This document shows, piece by piece, positions 36,801 to 47,907 of a stretch of DNA of 64,000 nucleotides. A program made the position numbers and the translations under genes. The DNA lies in assembly GCA_947396885.1 (NCBI GenBank), contig OX377206.1, positions 21,943,114 to 22,007,113 on the forward strand. The letters are read 5' to 3'. The notes below the pieces were generated by a model. That model worked only from the letters and a program-made list of their open reading frames with translations, searched no databases and was not told the origin of the DNA. Within the stretch, counting starts at the first letter, position 1; each line of letters opens with the position of its first letter. The stretch comes from Heligmosomoides polygyrus polygyrus (lineage: Eukaryota > Nematoda > Chromadorea > Rhabditida > Heligmosomidae).

Positions 36801-39800
36801 GTCAAACGGTTAAGGCCCAAGGATTGTCTTTAAATTTAAACTGCATTGCAATGAAGCAACACTTGAAGCTACATCGCGAACAGGACACCCTAACCTTCTC
36901 TCGTCCCTGTAATTGCAGGCCAACAAGTTTCCAATTAGGACTAGTAGTAAAGTTAATGCTACATAATGAAGCTAAATGGACTGATAAGGATAAGGATACA
37001 GGTCGAGTGATAAAGATGAATACGGCTAAGAATGGAGTCGTTACCTCTCGAAGAAAAACGTAGTAAAGAGACCGAATCTGTCAAAGTCAGCGCTCTTTTC
37101 TCACTCGTGTGTAAGGTCCGACTACGTAGTGACAGATGTGTAAGATTTGAGCTTCAAAAGTTATTTAGTCTTGTACGCAGCAGTGACCGTCTAGAGTAGT
37201 GAAGAAAGACCAGCCCGAAGAGACTATTGGGCTAAATTTCTCTTTGGCAAAAAAATCGAACCTTACAGAAAATTGTGTAGCTTTCCACATGGAGAATCGA
37301 AAAGAAAAGAGAAACCTTACACTGAACACCGAGAGAAAGAGAGAGCTCTGATCATGGATCGAACGTTGAGGTTTACGTTAGGCGGGATTTATATTTCCGG
37401 AGAGGCGCTAATAAACCTATCAATATCGATCGCATTTACCACCCAATCGATCCGATAGATCATTGCACTGCGCCTCCGACGTCTGATGTATAAATCCGGC
37501 CTTATGGACAAATGTGATGTGCCCTATCTAGCCGAGACATAATCAGTTTCCTGAAGCCAATACGCTTCAGAAATAAATTATCCGGTAGCGCACCTAGTTC
37601 CATTAAAAAGATGCCGCGTCCTTGTTCTCCCATTGAATGACGGCTTATCTACTCCCCGAGTAGGTGGGTTACCCGAATGAACCTTCACCTTTGCCTAAAT
37701 GCAACGATTCCCACGTAAACAGCAGTACTCCGATTACCTGATCCCCAAAACAGCGGCGGCTTCTGCGCCAACGGCTCAGACACTCGTCTTCGGCTCGGCG
37801 AGGCGTTCTGCTGCCTCCGAACGCGATTCTGAACTAGCGCTTCCGACTTCGGCGTGAGCACTGGAAAACCGACGTTAGTGCTAGGTTACTGTGTAACTCT
37901 ACAGCAAGACGATTGGATGAAAAACTCACGCGGTTCAAAATTCTCGTTCTGCTTCAAGAAGGCGGGAGATGGAGCGATTGGATTGCCGTCGTAAAGTGGA
38001 GCGCTGCTCAGTGGTTCGTGTGAACTGAGTTTTTTCGCGTACGGTAGACGTTCAGGACGTTCCAGTGATGACTGCCCGCTTTTATCAGTACCTGGTCGAT
38101 TCGATACCTGAAAAGCAGAACTGAATTTGACGGGGTTGCCGCGATATCACATCTTCATAAGGTTTCCTTTCGTGAGAATTAAACAATGTACAGAAGAGCG
38201 TCAGACGTGAATAATCATTCAGGATTAGCGACAAAAATGGACGCGTATCTTGGCACGGTCATCTCTGAGAATTTACAAACATAACAATCGTAGAGTTATA
38301 TGTATAAACAAAGACGTCAGTAGGAACAAATATAGCGCTTTGTAAACTTAGATTCACACACTAGCCGCGGGCAATAAGCTGCTGCAAATATTAAATGAGG
38401 TCGCGATTAAAAAAAAAAGAAAGAAAGATGGGTGAAGGTATGGCTGAATACACGAAAAGAAGCTGAAAATTACAAGAAGCTGTCGGACAAAATAGTCTAA
38501 GAGGCGAATTAAACACTATACGAGATGTGTCGTTCCCACTATGGCCGAGAAAGGGTCGCAAAACGTAACTGAAGCTTGGAACACAGAAAGCAGTAAGAAA
38601 TAAGAAAACCCAACACCGAACGGCGGGACCCGAGATCGCTATTACATTCTAACTCAAAGGCTTAATCTCATCCGGTAACCAAGTAGTCGATCGAATTTTG
38701 ACATCGATCTCACACGAAATACATAATGTAGTCTCAATAAGTTTATGCAAGATGTGACCTTGGAGGAATCGAGGTCTGAGCTCCCGTGGTAGAAGAGAGT
38801 CTTCAAGTCACCGCTCTGGTACATCTGCGATTGTCGCTGCTGCTCTTCGAAGCACTCGTTGATCAGTTGAACCTACAACAATAAAGCAATGCACTACAAA
38901 AATCAAGACGATTTCGTGTGGGGAACTCACCTCCAGATCTTCCGGTTCAGCAGGATCCGTCGGCGGTTCGGCTGAGGGACAGTTACTTGATAGACGACTC
39001 GACAGTGCTGGTGAACTGTGTCCTCCGATTAACGGGCTCGAATGATTTCGCTCCAGACGGATATGCATCTCCTGAACGTGGTAATTGGTTTTAATTTTTT
39101 TTTGAAAAGTTATTAAAATTGGATTGATTTGGTGGCTGATAAGGCAGCCTCAAGTATATACACAGGACACTCTGATTTGCTTTGGGTAAATATCCTTAAG
39201 ACACTGAACAAAAAAAAAACGCACTATATGAAGCCATATTACCATCAGCAAACTCGAAAATTTGGTTGTTAAAAATAAACTCCATACACTCTACTATCAC
39301 TGAACTGGACTTCATTAAACATGTTATCGCACTACTACTATTATACCCCCAAAGTCACCTCTAGAGCAAGAGGTCCACAACCTAAAATCCGCTTTCTGCC
39401 CATTTCTGTTAGCAGATATAAGGGAATAGCAAAATAAAATTCGCGCCCTGAGTTCGCCAAGTCTACCGCTATCCAAATGATTGTTGGTGTAAATCACTTT
39501 GACATGGAATTAGAGACTGAAACCCAGTTTTAATTGAAACCGTAGCTGCTTTTTACGAGGTATGACCAATTCTCAGTTCGAGAGTTACAGTTCCCTCTCG
39601 TTATAACGCGTTTGAAGGGACCGGAGAAAAAACGGGAGTCGCGTCCTAAACGGAGCTGACCCTTTTTAGACTCTTTTACGCGTAGATTTATTTAGAATAG
39701 CACACAATGGCTATATGTGGGAATAGTGATGAAATACGTGCCCATAAGGAGAGTATGAAGGCAGAGAAGATCTCTAGATTATTAGTGAAGTCCTGTCCTC

Positions 39801-42800
39801 AGAGGTACACTCTGCTATATGCATAAGTATGACAGATGTGTGAGGAACAATGGATCAGAGGGAAGTTAGAAGTGATCAGCAACAAAACTGTGTCACCTGA
39901 TGTTACATCATCTTTTACATCATCGCCATCAAAACCCTGCGTCAGGGGGGACATGAACCCGCACTCTCTACCTTTTAGGTAGGATCACAGCCCATTACGC
40001 TATCAGCACTGCTAAATCGCTCGCCGCATCCGCCATGCCCGTTGCAGCGACCTCTCAGCACTCTTCCACAATATTCCTCGGGATGACCACATGCAACAAA
40101 ACATCATTTGACAGCATATGCCTTCCATACCAACAGCTCTAGGCTTAAAACAAATCTCTAGGATATTGTTTTGAATAGCCTGAGTTTTAATCCACGCCTT
40201 TGTCGTTTCTAATGGAGAAAATCCTTCAATTTATAGCAGCCTCTAACGACTACCTGGAGTCTTATACTGTGCTCGACATATTGCTGACCATGAACACTTT
40301 AGTCTGCCTCCCACGCACGAAAAAGGTCTACAAGCATCTAGTTCATTGCCGCACAGGTGCTGCTCGCACCTACGAATGAGGCAGCGAAACGAAAGGTCTG
40401 ATCACAGACGCGATCAGCATCTTGCTCCTGTTCATCTTCTGTTTGAACCAGAGCTGAGCCCTGGCCGCGTTATGACGGGAACCATTTTGAATGCGGAATT
40501 CCTCTCATAACCGCGCTATAACGGGAGTAGCGTTGTATCCGACGCGTCTTAAGCGGAGTTGATTTGTATTGGCGTAAAGGTAAGCTGGCCGGGCCAGCGA
40601 AAATCTACGTTATATCGAGAGTCGCGTCTTATCCGAAGGCGTTATAACGGGACGGGACTATATTACATATACAACCTTGAAACAGAACTATTGCTTTACT
40701 TAATGATTTTAAAAACTAGCACAAAATAGGTAAAAATCTCAATCCACGAAGTCCATTTTCTAATCGCAGAATCACGTGGCTACTATAACATTGCCTTTAA
40801 ACAGAGAATTGGTTTTTAACAAGTAATTCGGGCAACAGAAGCTACTGTGCAAGCCCTTCAAAAGAGGATTAAAATTCTCCTATGTTTTGTGAAAAATCTG
40901 TACTCAAACAATAACTTTCAGGAAAAGGCAGAATTGTGTGCAAGTGCAGCAGAAGGATGTTTTACACACTGAAACATTACCCTGATATACTGACTAATGG
41001 TATTGCAATAAACGGATAATTCCCTGATGTTACGATGGCATATATTAATAAGTTCCGCCTTTTCTCGATGAATACCAATCACTTTTTCCCAGTGGAAGCT
41101 TAGTGTGACTTTTGTTTACAAAGAAATCGGTTTCTGAAGCAATTCTGCACAGATTCTGAACAAGCTGAAGTCTTGCAATATTTCCGTTTCCGTTCTCCGC
41201 ATTCCGGCTTGCAGAAATTTTGAGCCTCTCCGTCCTGATTTGTCGCTGAAAGCGAGCACCTTCCTTCTCTAAGAAAAGTGCTCACTTTCGGCGACAAAGC
41301 GGCAAACGCCCAGGCGTCAATTTAATTTTTACTAAGGTGTGAACAGATTTGCATCACTCCTCAACCTCCTCCTCTTCATAGAGCGGCAGGTTATTCAATC
41401 CTGTAGCAAGACCTTTCAAAACGAGCGGGAGATCACCTCATCCGGCTGCTTCTACACTTCTAATTCTCTAGTCAAAGCGATTACCATATCAGCGACGATT
41501 ACCTGGCGTTCGAAGTCTTGACACGAGTTCGGCAAGTTGCTAAGAATGCTGCTGGCTTCATCATCGTCCATTGAACAACCTTCATCATTCTGCGATGAAA
41601 TAGTGGTATCTGAAACTGGAACTGAATAACACACGAACAAATTATATTGAATTCAATAAGTATTTCAACAAAATCTGAGAAAAGACGTTACACATGTGCA
41701 TCAAATGGACTTTCGAAATTGTTGCTCATAGATGCTCAAAAAATAAAGTAAGTAGTAAGTAACTGGATCAGATTACATAATAATCAAGTCGGCACTCCTT
41801 TCAATCAGCCTACTATATATAAAGTCCTATATAATACATACACGTTGGTACATGTTACATGGTAATACATAATACATAATACATGTTGGTCAGAAAGTCT
41901 TCAGCAGATTTTGTGGAGGCTCCAGAATTTTTTATTCGTGATCGGTAACCACGATCTACCACGATGTAGTTATAGATCATTCTATGAGCTTCTCCGTGAT
42001 GGGTACACACAGCTAGGGTGCCTTCCTAACTTTCCCGACAACGTTAGCTCCATAGGAGCACCTTCAAGCCATCGCCTTCTATGAGTGGCATCAAAGCAAT
42101 GGACCGATGGCAACCGTTCGACATAAGCAGCGCATTCGGAGGGGACACCACTTCTATCAGCTGTCTAGAGCTGGCAGTGTTTGGTCCTCAACGACTCCAA
42201 CACGCATCGTGCCGTATAACACCCTCAAGAAGACCTGTCAATCCAAGCCAAAGGATAACTCCATCCCCAAGAAGTCTCCTTTGCTTCTTCTAGGATTCGC
42301 TAACAATAACAGTAACAAGTAACATTTACGCCAATCAACTCCACAAACTGGCGGACGCTGTTCGTGAAAAACTGACGAAGCGAGCCTCTCTCCACCTAGA
42401 CTGCGACAACGCTTGGCCCATTCAGCTAAATAAAGACTCCCGTGAAAAATTGACGGAGCTGGATTGAAACGCGATTCCCCCCTAACCGTATTCGCCTGAC
42501 ATCACCCCTCTGGCTATCACTTATTTCGCCCCTCATTTCCTAGCGAAGAATAATTGGCGCAATGATACCAAATTTGATGGTGAAAGTGCGGCCAGCGGTT
42601 CTTTTGACTCTCTAGTCTCCCAAATTCTGGGATAAGGGAATCGCTGACCTGCCCACTAAGGAGATTACACTGACTAGCGGTGGTGGTTACATTGTTTGTC
42701 AAATGGTTCAAAACATCCCACTATTCTGGAAAACGACATGGGTTCTATAATAGAATTGTATTTTCTAATCAACGAACGGCAAAATGTTATGAAACAAGTG

Positions 42801-45800
42801 AAGTGAAACAAGTGAAATCACAGGCACTATAGCGAAAGAGAGGAGCAGAGGTCAGCTCAGGCAGTAGTAGCTCTTTACAAGTGCTTAAAATACCCCATGA
42901 TATTTGGTTACGCAATGGCATTTGTCGTTTCACACTAATTACCGTTAAATTCCGCGTCGAAACTCTTACAAACATCAGAAATACCGACAGCAGTAGTAGG
43001 TACATAAAAGGACTTCTGGTCAAAGGCGATTTAAAAATCAGTGATACGTAAACTAAGTAGCCAGCTACCGCAGTTGATGTTTTGACTGACCAACGCCCCC
43101 CCCCCCCCTCTAGTACCCGGATGGACAAACGCTCGGTAAGTACCGAGTTTCATGGTGTCAGTACCACCTAAGAAAACTACGCAACGAAGCGGAAATCAAC
43201 GCACCATGTGTGGTCCTCGTATTGTTGTTGCCGCTCGGTGATGGACTATAGACAGGAGGCACAATCGAGTGAAGCGACGGCACGGTGTGATGGAACGATG
43301 CCACTGTTGAGTGAAGCGACGTCTGCAGTGGTGCTGCTCCAGCAACCGAAGTACCGGCCACGGTGAAGTGGACGGTATCATCGAACAGCAGAGCTCCAAA
43401 CTGGCCGGAACCGCATGGTGCAGATGGAAAGGGTAGACTCGGATTTCCCGCAAACACCGACCCGAATGGTGTTGTTGGTGGACAGGGCAGACTCGGATTT
43501 CCACCAAACAGTCTCGATCCATCCATTACCATAAACTGGTTCGGTACCGTGCCCAGCCTGAAATCCTAACTGTAAGCGAGACAATGCACTCTTGAACTGC
43601 AGCATTTGAGAAATGAATTACTTTTCTGCATACAGTAAATCCTAATTTTACTCCAAAAAGAGATGTCACACCACATCAATTCTAGCTCGGTACATTAAGT
43701 GGCTATGCTTCTGCTAGACACCACACTCAAAACCGCAACCCAAAAAGTTGCAAATTCCGACCCTGAATTTACATGAGTGCACTCGTACTATGAAGAATGC
43801 GAAAAATGGCTGAAGATCTTGGTACAATTTAAGGGGGGGGGGGGCGAGAGGCAAAATACCAGGTGCCCTCCCCTCCCCTGCTGGGATAGATCCAATGTAC
43901 CTACTCTACATTGTATCCGAACCGCAATGTTCGGAGAACTGGACGATACGGATAATTTTGCGGCCCACAAATATTCAAATGATTTGGATAAGAACAATTT
44001 TGCTGATTCCGGATATCTGGGCGATCCACAGATATTCAGACTAATCGAGTAATGGCAACTTTGCGCCCCCCCCCCCAAATAACTGGATCAGTCAGATCCG
44101 AAAATGATTCAATCAGTTCCAATGCATCGTACTCACTTATTCAATCCCGGCTAGGTATATTGTTTACTTCGAAAAGAAACTTTTGGACATAATTTTATTT
44201 CGAAGCGCATTAGGTCCATCTCGTTAATCAACGAAAAAGATTCCTTCGAGCATAAACTTCACGCATCGTTTATACTTCAGCTCCCTCCGAGAGGCCGTAG
44301 GAATGTCACCGATAATCGAATAGCAAATGCGAAGACCGACATTAGCACCTTTTGCGCTCTCCTCTATACCTATTGAAGTTCTAAAGTTGCTTCTGCTTGA
44401 GGGGTACTTCGTTTTCTGTAGATCGACAACGATGTCCTCAACTTCTTAGAAATTCCGTAGCACGTGAAAATCAGTTGACTTGAAAGACTTAGGAACCGTC
44501 CTAATGAAATCTCTGCAATGAGTCAAGAAAGCCTTCAATCACCTATGGTAGTCCCAACCATGAGCAGTAAGACGATAACCATGCGTCGTTGCTCTTCGGC
44601 GATAACGTAAATGCAGACTCAGCATCATGGCGAAAAACTGCCGAAGTGAATGAGTATATACGTCGATATCTACAGTGGATGAGCGCAATACACCAAACAG
44701 CTAACTGCGCGTCAGGCCGAAAATATTGTGATCCATTCATAGGATCCCACAACGAATGCAGGAATTCTTCTCGGGACCTCATGCCACCAGTTCTAGTAAC
44801 GGTAAGCGCATGGTGGGAGTATAGAGCAATGAATTCGCCCTTTTTGGCGCAAAATATTTGGCTCAAAGTGGCCTGTCTCCTTTGGACCTGTTCACAGCGA
44901 TGAGCAACGGTAGTGACAAGGGCGACAGCAGCGCCCGGGAGGTATACTTATACTCTGACATTCGTTTTCGAGGGGCTGCACAACCACTTGCTATTGGGGT
45001 GAAAATGTTTCTATATATACGTGTATATACATGTGTTTACACGGTATATACCTACTTACATGCGTATGCACATAGTATATGTAGGTACGAGCTGGATATA
45101 TATGTGGATATATGGCTGCACAAGAATCTTGATGGTGTTATTTTAGTTTTAGGCATTTTTTAAAAGAATGGACTACAACAACGTGAAAAGAGAAACTTCC
45201 CAACCACAGAAGTAGAACATCTACATACTTTAAAACGGGCTCCACTTCTTCAGCATAGTATACACCTTGCTGCTTTTTTGGCACAAGGGCAAAGGGGATG
45301 GAAGGGATCAAGGTGCTTCAGGTGAATGCAGTTTAGACCTTTTCGAGAAGCTAACCTAGATCGTTTTCTCGAAGTGTCCTTCATATTTAAGGAAGTCTAT
45401 CCTGGAATTTTCGGACGCGTTTCGGCGCAGACGAAGGAGGCCCCGACTGTCGCGTGCATCTGATTCCAGGTTTTTGGTCCGGATTTCTCGTTCAGGCCAA
45501 CCAATTCTTCCATCTCTTTGCGGTCGGTAAATTGGCGCCAGACTTCTCCAGGAAGGATAAAACACTGACATGTCCATCGGCTGGGCAAATACGCATTCCA
45601 ATTGCCTTGACGAGAATGCGTGTCGCATCCCAGAAGAGATTGACCACCGGCGTTCTTCATCCTTTTACTAAGGAATTTTACGTGTTCAGGGGCTATAGGA
45701 ATGGGAAGAACACCTCCCCTTCCCACTCGTGCTGTGTTTTTCTTTAGCTCAGACACAGAAACAAACGAAATCCAACACTAGTAACACATTAACTTCTTTA

Positions 45801-47907
45801 CATAGCCGATTTATGACGAAGGAAGTGGAGTGAACTCAACTATGAAAGGCTACACGATCTTCTAGCCCCTAGCACCCCGACAAGAGGCGTGTTTTATGGA
45901 AGTCTAAAGACGGAATCCATCCTTTTCTTCCTCCATACCATCCCGAGAAGTTGACTAAAAGAGTTTCCAATGGAAATGATAAGCACCGCGAGGTGTGCTC
46001 TCTCACCGTAGAATGACACCAAGCCTTAGGCCTATGTCATACTTCGGCGACGCTGTAGTCGACGACAGTGTTGCGCGGGCTGCTACGCAGTGGATAGCAG
46101 CCCGCGCAACACAGCGTCGCCGAATTATAACATAGGGCGTACTTCGGCTATGTTAAAGCTGTCAATCAGGAAAAAAGGTAGGGTGCACTGCCCTCTCTAG
46201 ACTTGCACACGAAGTTATCCAGCTAGCAAAACATTTTCTCTTCGTCCTCAATTGGCATTCCTTCCTCACTGGAACATACCGTTACCCCATTTTTCTTTCT
46301 TTCAGCAACAGAAGAACGCCAAAGATCAAGTTTTTATTTATTTCAATCATTATTTCGACTTTCTCAGTAGAGTTATTTTTTTCAGTTACGGTTGGAGAAG
46401 ACGCGTGGTAGCGCAGTCGGAGGAGGCGCCGACTGCCTCGTGCACTCCCGCCCAAACCAACCCATCCCTCAGTTGGTGAACTGACTTGTCTAGGAGGAGC
46501 AAACATTGACTTGCCTATCGCTTGCAACAACAGGTCATTCTGTAGGTAAAATACGCATTCAAATTTTGCCCACACCTACAGAAGTAGAATGCTTGGCGCA
46601 TCCCTCAGAAAAGATTGATTAACGTAGCCTTTTGCCCGCTTATGCTAACCTTTCGACAATGATAGTGTAAGATGGCCATTTTAAGCCATCGTGCTGGCTC
46701 TGAGTTACTACAGTTTTCAAGGAAAACCGTTATGCCAAACTCACTGAGCCAATGCAAAAGGCTTCTTGACCGATATTTTCAGAAGGTTTATTAGTAGCCT
46801 GCCACATTATTCGTGTTTGTATGTGCAGTCTCTAGTTCTCATTACTTGGGTCGTTTTCTTTTGTTTTAACCCTGCATGAATGTTCACGTACAAAATAATT
46901 AAATAAATAAGAACATGAGAGCAAATCAGGTAGACCTAATGGAGTTGAAGAGGGAAAAATGGGATATTAACGTCTTACAAATAGAAGACACACGCCAAAT
47001 GAGGACGAAGACCAGATGTTGGCGTGCTCGAACAACTTCGCTCTAAACTTGCACGTGTGTTTTTTTTTTTGTTGGAATGGACCGATATTACAAATTCCTA
47101 TAAGACCAGGAAACGATTCGCAAGGCACAGTACTCTTCATAACCATAGGACATCTTCCGAACCAGCACTACTGACGATTTAAAAAAAACCTGTATTCACG
47201 TGGCCAGTTGCCTCATGCGGAAGTAAACTTCTCCAACATAACAACGTACCCAGCAATAATGTTCTGGTTGGTGACGGTGTCGAAATCAGTCAAGGTGGAC
47301 ATTGTTTGCTCTGAATAGTGTGAGTAAACACTTAACATGTTAGGGAAGAAAATCAATCGACTAAACCACTAATCCCAAACTGACGATTATCGATACGGCA
47401 TATAGCAAACAACATACTCTACTCAACTGAACTCAACTTAGACCCACCGTTCGGTCGCTGAACATACGAATGAATGGCACATTCTGTTCGTTTCAGTTAC
47501 CATAACAAGCAGGTCGCGCTCCTATTGAGCCTTAAATGTATGTGCTTCACGTTCGACGATCAATAACTGACAGTTTGAGACTAGCTGTTGACAAGATCGA
47601 GAGGCAGGAAGTAGATGAAACCGAAGAGAAGCAACTCACGGAAGTCCGAGTCAGACCCTGTTCGGAACAAACAGCGGTAATCCTTGTCTGAAAAAGAGCC
47701 ATCAGAACGGTGTAGCGGAATCACACCGACAGCAGACTCAACAGTTACGAAACGACGACGACGGGGACAGTCAGGAGGTGACACATTCGAACGGCAGATG
47801 ATGCACATGCGAAAAAGCCGAGCACAACTCGTTCGAACGTCGGCGCAAGAGTTGCGCGATGAGTCGCGGGACGATGTCTCGATGTCTGAATGAGGGAAAT
47901 CGTGCAT
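30850..47907 (-). CDS. R3HCC1/R3HCC1L-like protein, 15 exons, about 818 aa
   Basis: Minus-strand exons: 47907-47640, 47310-47250, 43557-43205, 41609-41503, 39071-38931, 38872-38759, 38107-37930, 37860-37738, 36611-36504, 36037-35898, 35848-35558, 35482-35380, 31443-31291, 31224-31107, 31048-30850. They sum to 2457 nt (819 codons with stop), and all 14 junctions keep phase. The last three encode an RRM-like fold: [77 protein letters not shown], then a basic helix. The order and motifs (PHV.E.YD.P, RPLS, K.KAR, ARR, LG.R) match R3HCC1/R3HCC1L C-termini, as does the acidic DSDSWENL in exon 11. Human R3HCC1L is reported to associate with the exon junction complex. The N-terminal two thirds are Ser/Pro-rich and unrecognised. 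The start ATG follows an in-frame TGA; exon 11 may instead begin at 35833. Confidence 0.8.
31660..31775 (-). repeat. tRNA-like SINE head
   Basis: On the minus strand, GGTGCAGTGGCATGG (box A-like) and GAGTTCAATTCCC (strong box B) lie about 35 nt apart. The acceptor halves do not pair, so this is not a functional tRNA. In intron 12 of the R3HCC1L-like gene. Confidence 0.4.
32500..32571 (-). tRNA. tRNA-Pro (anticodon UGG)
   Basis: A perfect 72-nt cloverleaf on the minus strand: acceptor GGCCAAT/ATTGGCC, box A TGGTCTAGTGG, anticodon stem CTCGC/GCGAG with loop TTTGGGC (anticodon TGG at 32539-32537), T arm CCGGT-TTCGATC-ACCGG and discriminator C. It closely follows the eukaryotic tRNA-Pro consensus. 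No intron. It decodes CCA (and by wobble CCG) proline codons. It is nested in intron 12 of the R3HCC1L-like gene on the same strand, 213 bp from the poly-G mariner. Confidence 0.97.
32785..33670 (-). mobile_element. Mariner-type element with poly-G terminal inverted repeats, internally deleted
   Basis: The left end TTG13CAAAGGTAATGAGAC and the complement of the right end TTG12CAAAAGTAATGAGAC form TIRs of about 31 bp, most of which is a G homopolymer. TA lies directly outside both ends (32783-32784 and 33671-33672). At 886 bp it is shorter than a complete mariner (about 1.3 kb), and the coding part lacks the N-terminal DNA-binding region. Inserted in intron 12 of the R3HCC1L-like gene, in the same orientation. 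Confidence 0.8.
32885..33640 (-). pseudogene. Truncated DD34D transposase of the poly-G mariner
   Basis: The minus-strand frame runs from about 33640 ([19 protein letters not shown]) through a single in-frame TGA at 33502-33500 and continues to a stop at 32885. The catalytic triad is visible: [10 protein letters not shown] (first Asp), [11 protein letters not shown] (second) and [13 protein letters not shown] (third), the last two separated by 34 residues. The tail [10 protein letters not shown]...ERWQQSHCP is typical of mariner C-termini. The paired helix-turn-helix region is absent and one nonsense codon is present, so it is non-functional. Confidence 0.75.
33695..33780 (+). repeat. Fragment of the tRNA-derived SINE 3' half
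   Basis: CCAAATACGCATTCAGATTG matches the AAATACGCATTCCAATTGCC block of SINE copy 8. Both ends of the SINE are missing. Confidence 0.45.
35173..35267 (-). repeat. Dispersed repeat R2, copy 2
   Basis: Reverse-complement match to 25063-25149, sharing the CCGCTGTTCTGCGGA and GGCAGCCGTTAGACTC segments. In intron 12 of the R3HCC1L-like gene. Confidence 0.65.
39588..40660. mobile_element. Tigger/pogo-like non-autonomous DNA transposon
   Basis: The left end CAGTTCCCTCTCGTTATAAC and the complement of the right end TAGTCCCGTCCCGTTATAAC are imperfect inverted repeats flanked by TA (39586-39587, 40661-40662). The CAGTnnnCCCTCnnTATAACG pattern resembles Tigger/Jerky termini. A further end-like segment at 40495-40570 (CGCTATAACGGGAGTAGCG) suggests nested or rearranged copies. 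No transposase frame. In intron 4 of the R3HCC1L-like gene. Confidence 0.55.
39938..40012 (-). repeat. tRNA-like SINE head inside the Tigger-like element
   Basis: On the minus strand, TAGCGTAATGGG (box A), the stem CTACC...GGTAG and GGGTTCATGTCCC (box B) are recognisable. The acceptor ends do not pair, so this is a tRNA-derived relic. Confidence 0.4.
41239..41298. ncRNA. 21-bp hairpin with 18-nt loop, miRNA-precursor-like
   Basis: Arms 41239-41259 (TTTGTCGCTGAAAGCGAGCAC) and 41278-41298 pair with one G-U and one mismatch. It lies in intron 4 of the R3HCC1L-like gene and could be processed from that transcript. A degenerate MITE is the alternative. Confidence 0.3.
42330..42712 (+). pseudogene. 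Mariner relic, C-terminal half
   Basis: Plus-strand frames read [20 protein letters not shown], then CDNAWP, then FLAKNNWRN and IADLP-like pieces with stops between. The block CCCAAATTCTGGGATAAGGG / ATCGCTGACCTGCCCA matches the mariner relic at 63.5 kb. Too decayed to encode protein. Antisense within intron 3 of the R3HCC1L-like gene. Confidence 0.65.
43832..44079. mobile_element. 248-bp MITE with poly-G ends
   Basis: TA (43830-43831), then AG12CGAG; at the other end the complement reads TTTG11CGCAAAG after TA (44080-44081). Size, TA flanks and inward-facing G tracts suggest a non-autonomous partner of the poly-G mariner at 32785-33670, although only the right end resembles it closely. In intron 2 of the R3HCC1L-like gene. 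Confidence 0.45.
45416..45632 (+). repeat. tRNA-derived SINE, copy 8
   Basis: GGCGCAGACGAAGGAGGC head, GATTCCAGGTTTTTGG in the box B position, AAACACTGACATGTCCATCG body and TGTCGCATCCCAG 3' end. In intron 2 of the R3HCC1L-like gene. Confidence 0.75.
46031..46136. ncRNA. Very stable 106-nt GC-rich hairpin (42 paired bases), miRNA-precursor- or MITE-like
   Basis: The outer stem is 46031-46055 against 46112-46136 (25 positions, two or three mismatches). The inner stem 46069-46085 against 46095-46111 (TGTTGCGCGGGCTGCTA) is perfect over 17 bp, with a 9-nt loop. A one-sided bulge of 13 nt separates the two stems. It stands out sharply from AT-rich flanks in intron 2 of the R3HCC1L-like gene. Confidence 0.4.
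46396..46604 (+). repeat. tRNA-derived SINE, copy 9
   Basis: Carries the best box A of the family (GTAGCGCAGTCGG), then GTGCACTCCCG, AACATTGACTTGCC and 3' end TTGGCGCATCCC. Box B has been lost by a small deletion. Confidence 0.75.

Noticed and set aside
39938..40012. Functional tRNA gene
   Set aside because: Box A and box B are present but acceptor halves do not pair and the anticodon stem is incomplete. Classed as a SINE relic, like 31660-31775 and 4863-4945.
42075..42322. Overlapping 70- and 71-codon plus frames
   Set aside because: Two frames over the same bases without homology. Only the downstream part (from about 42330) shows mariner similarity.
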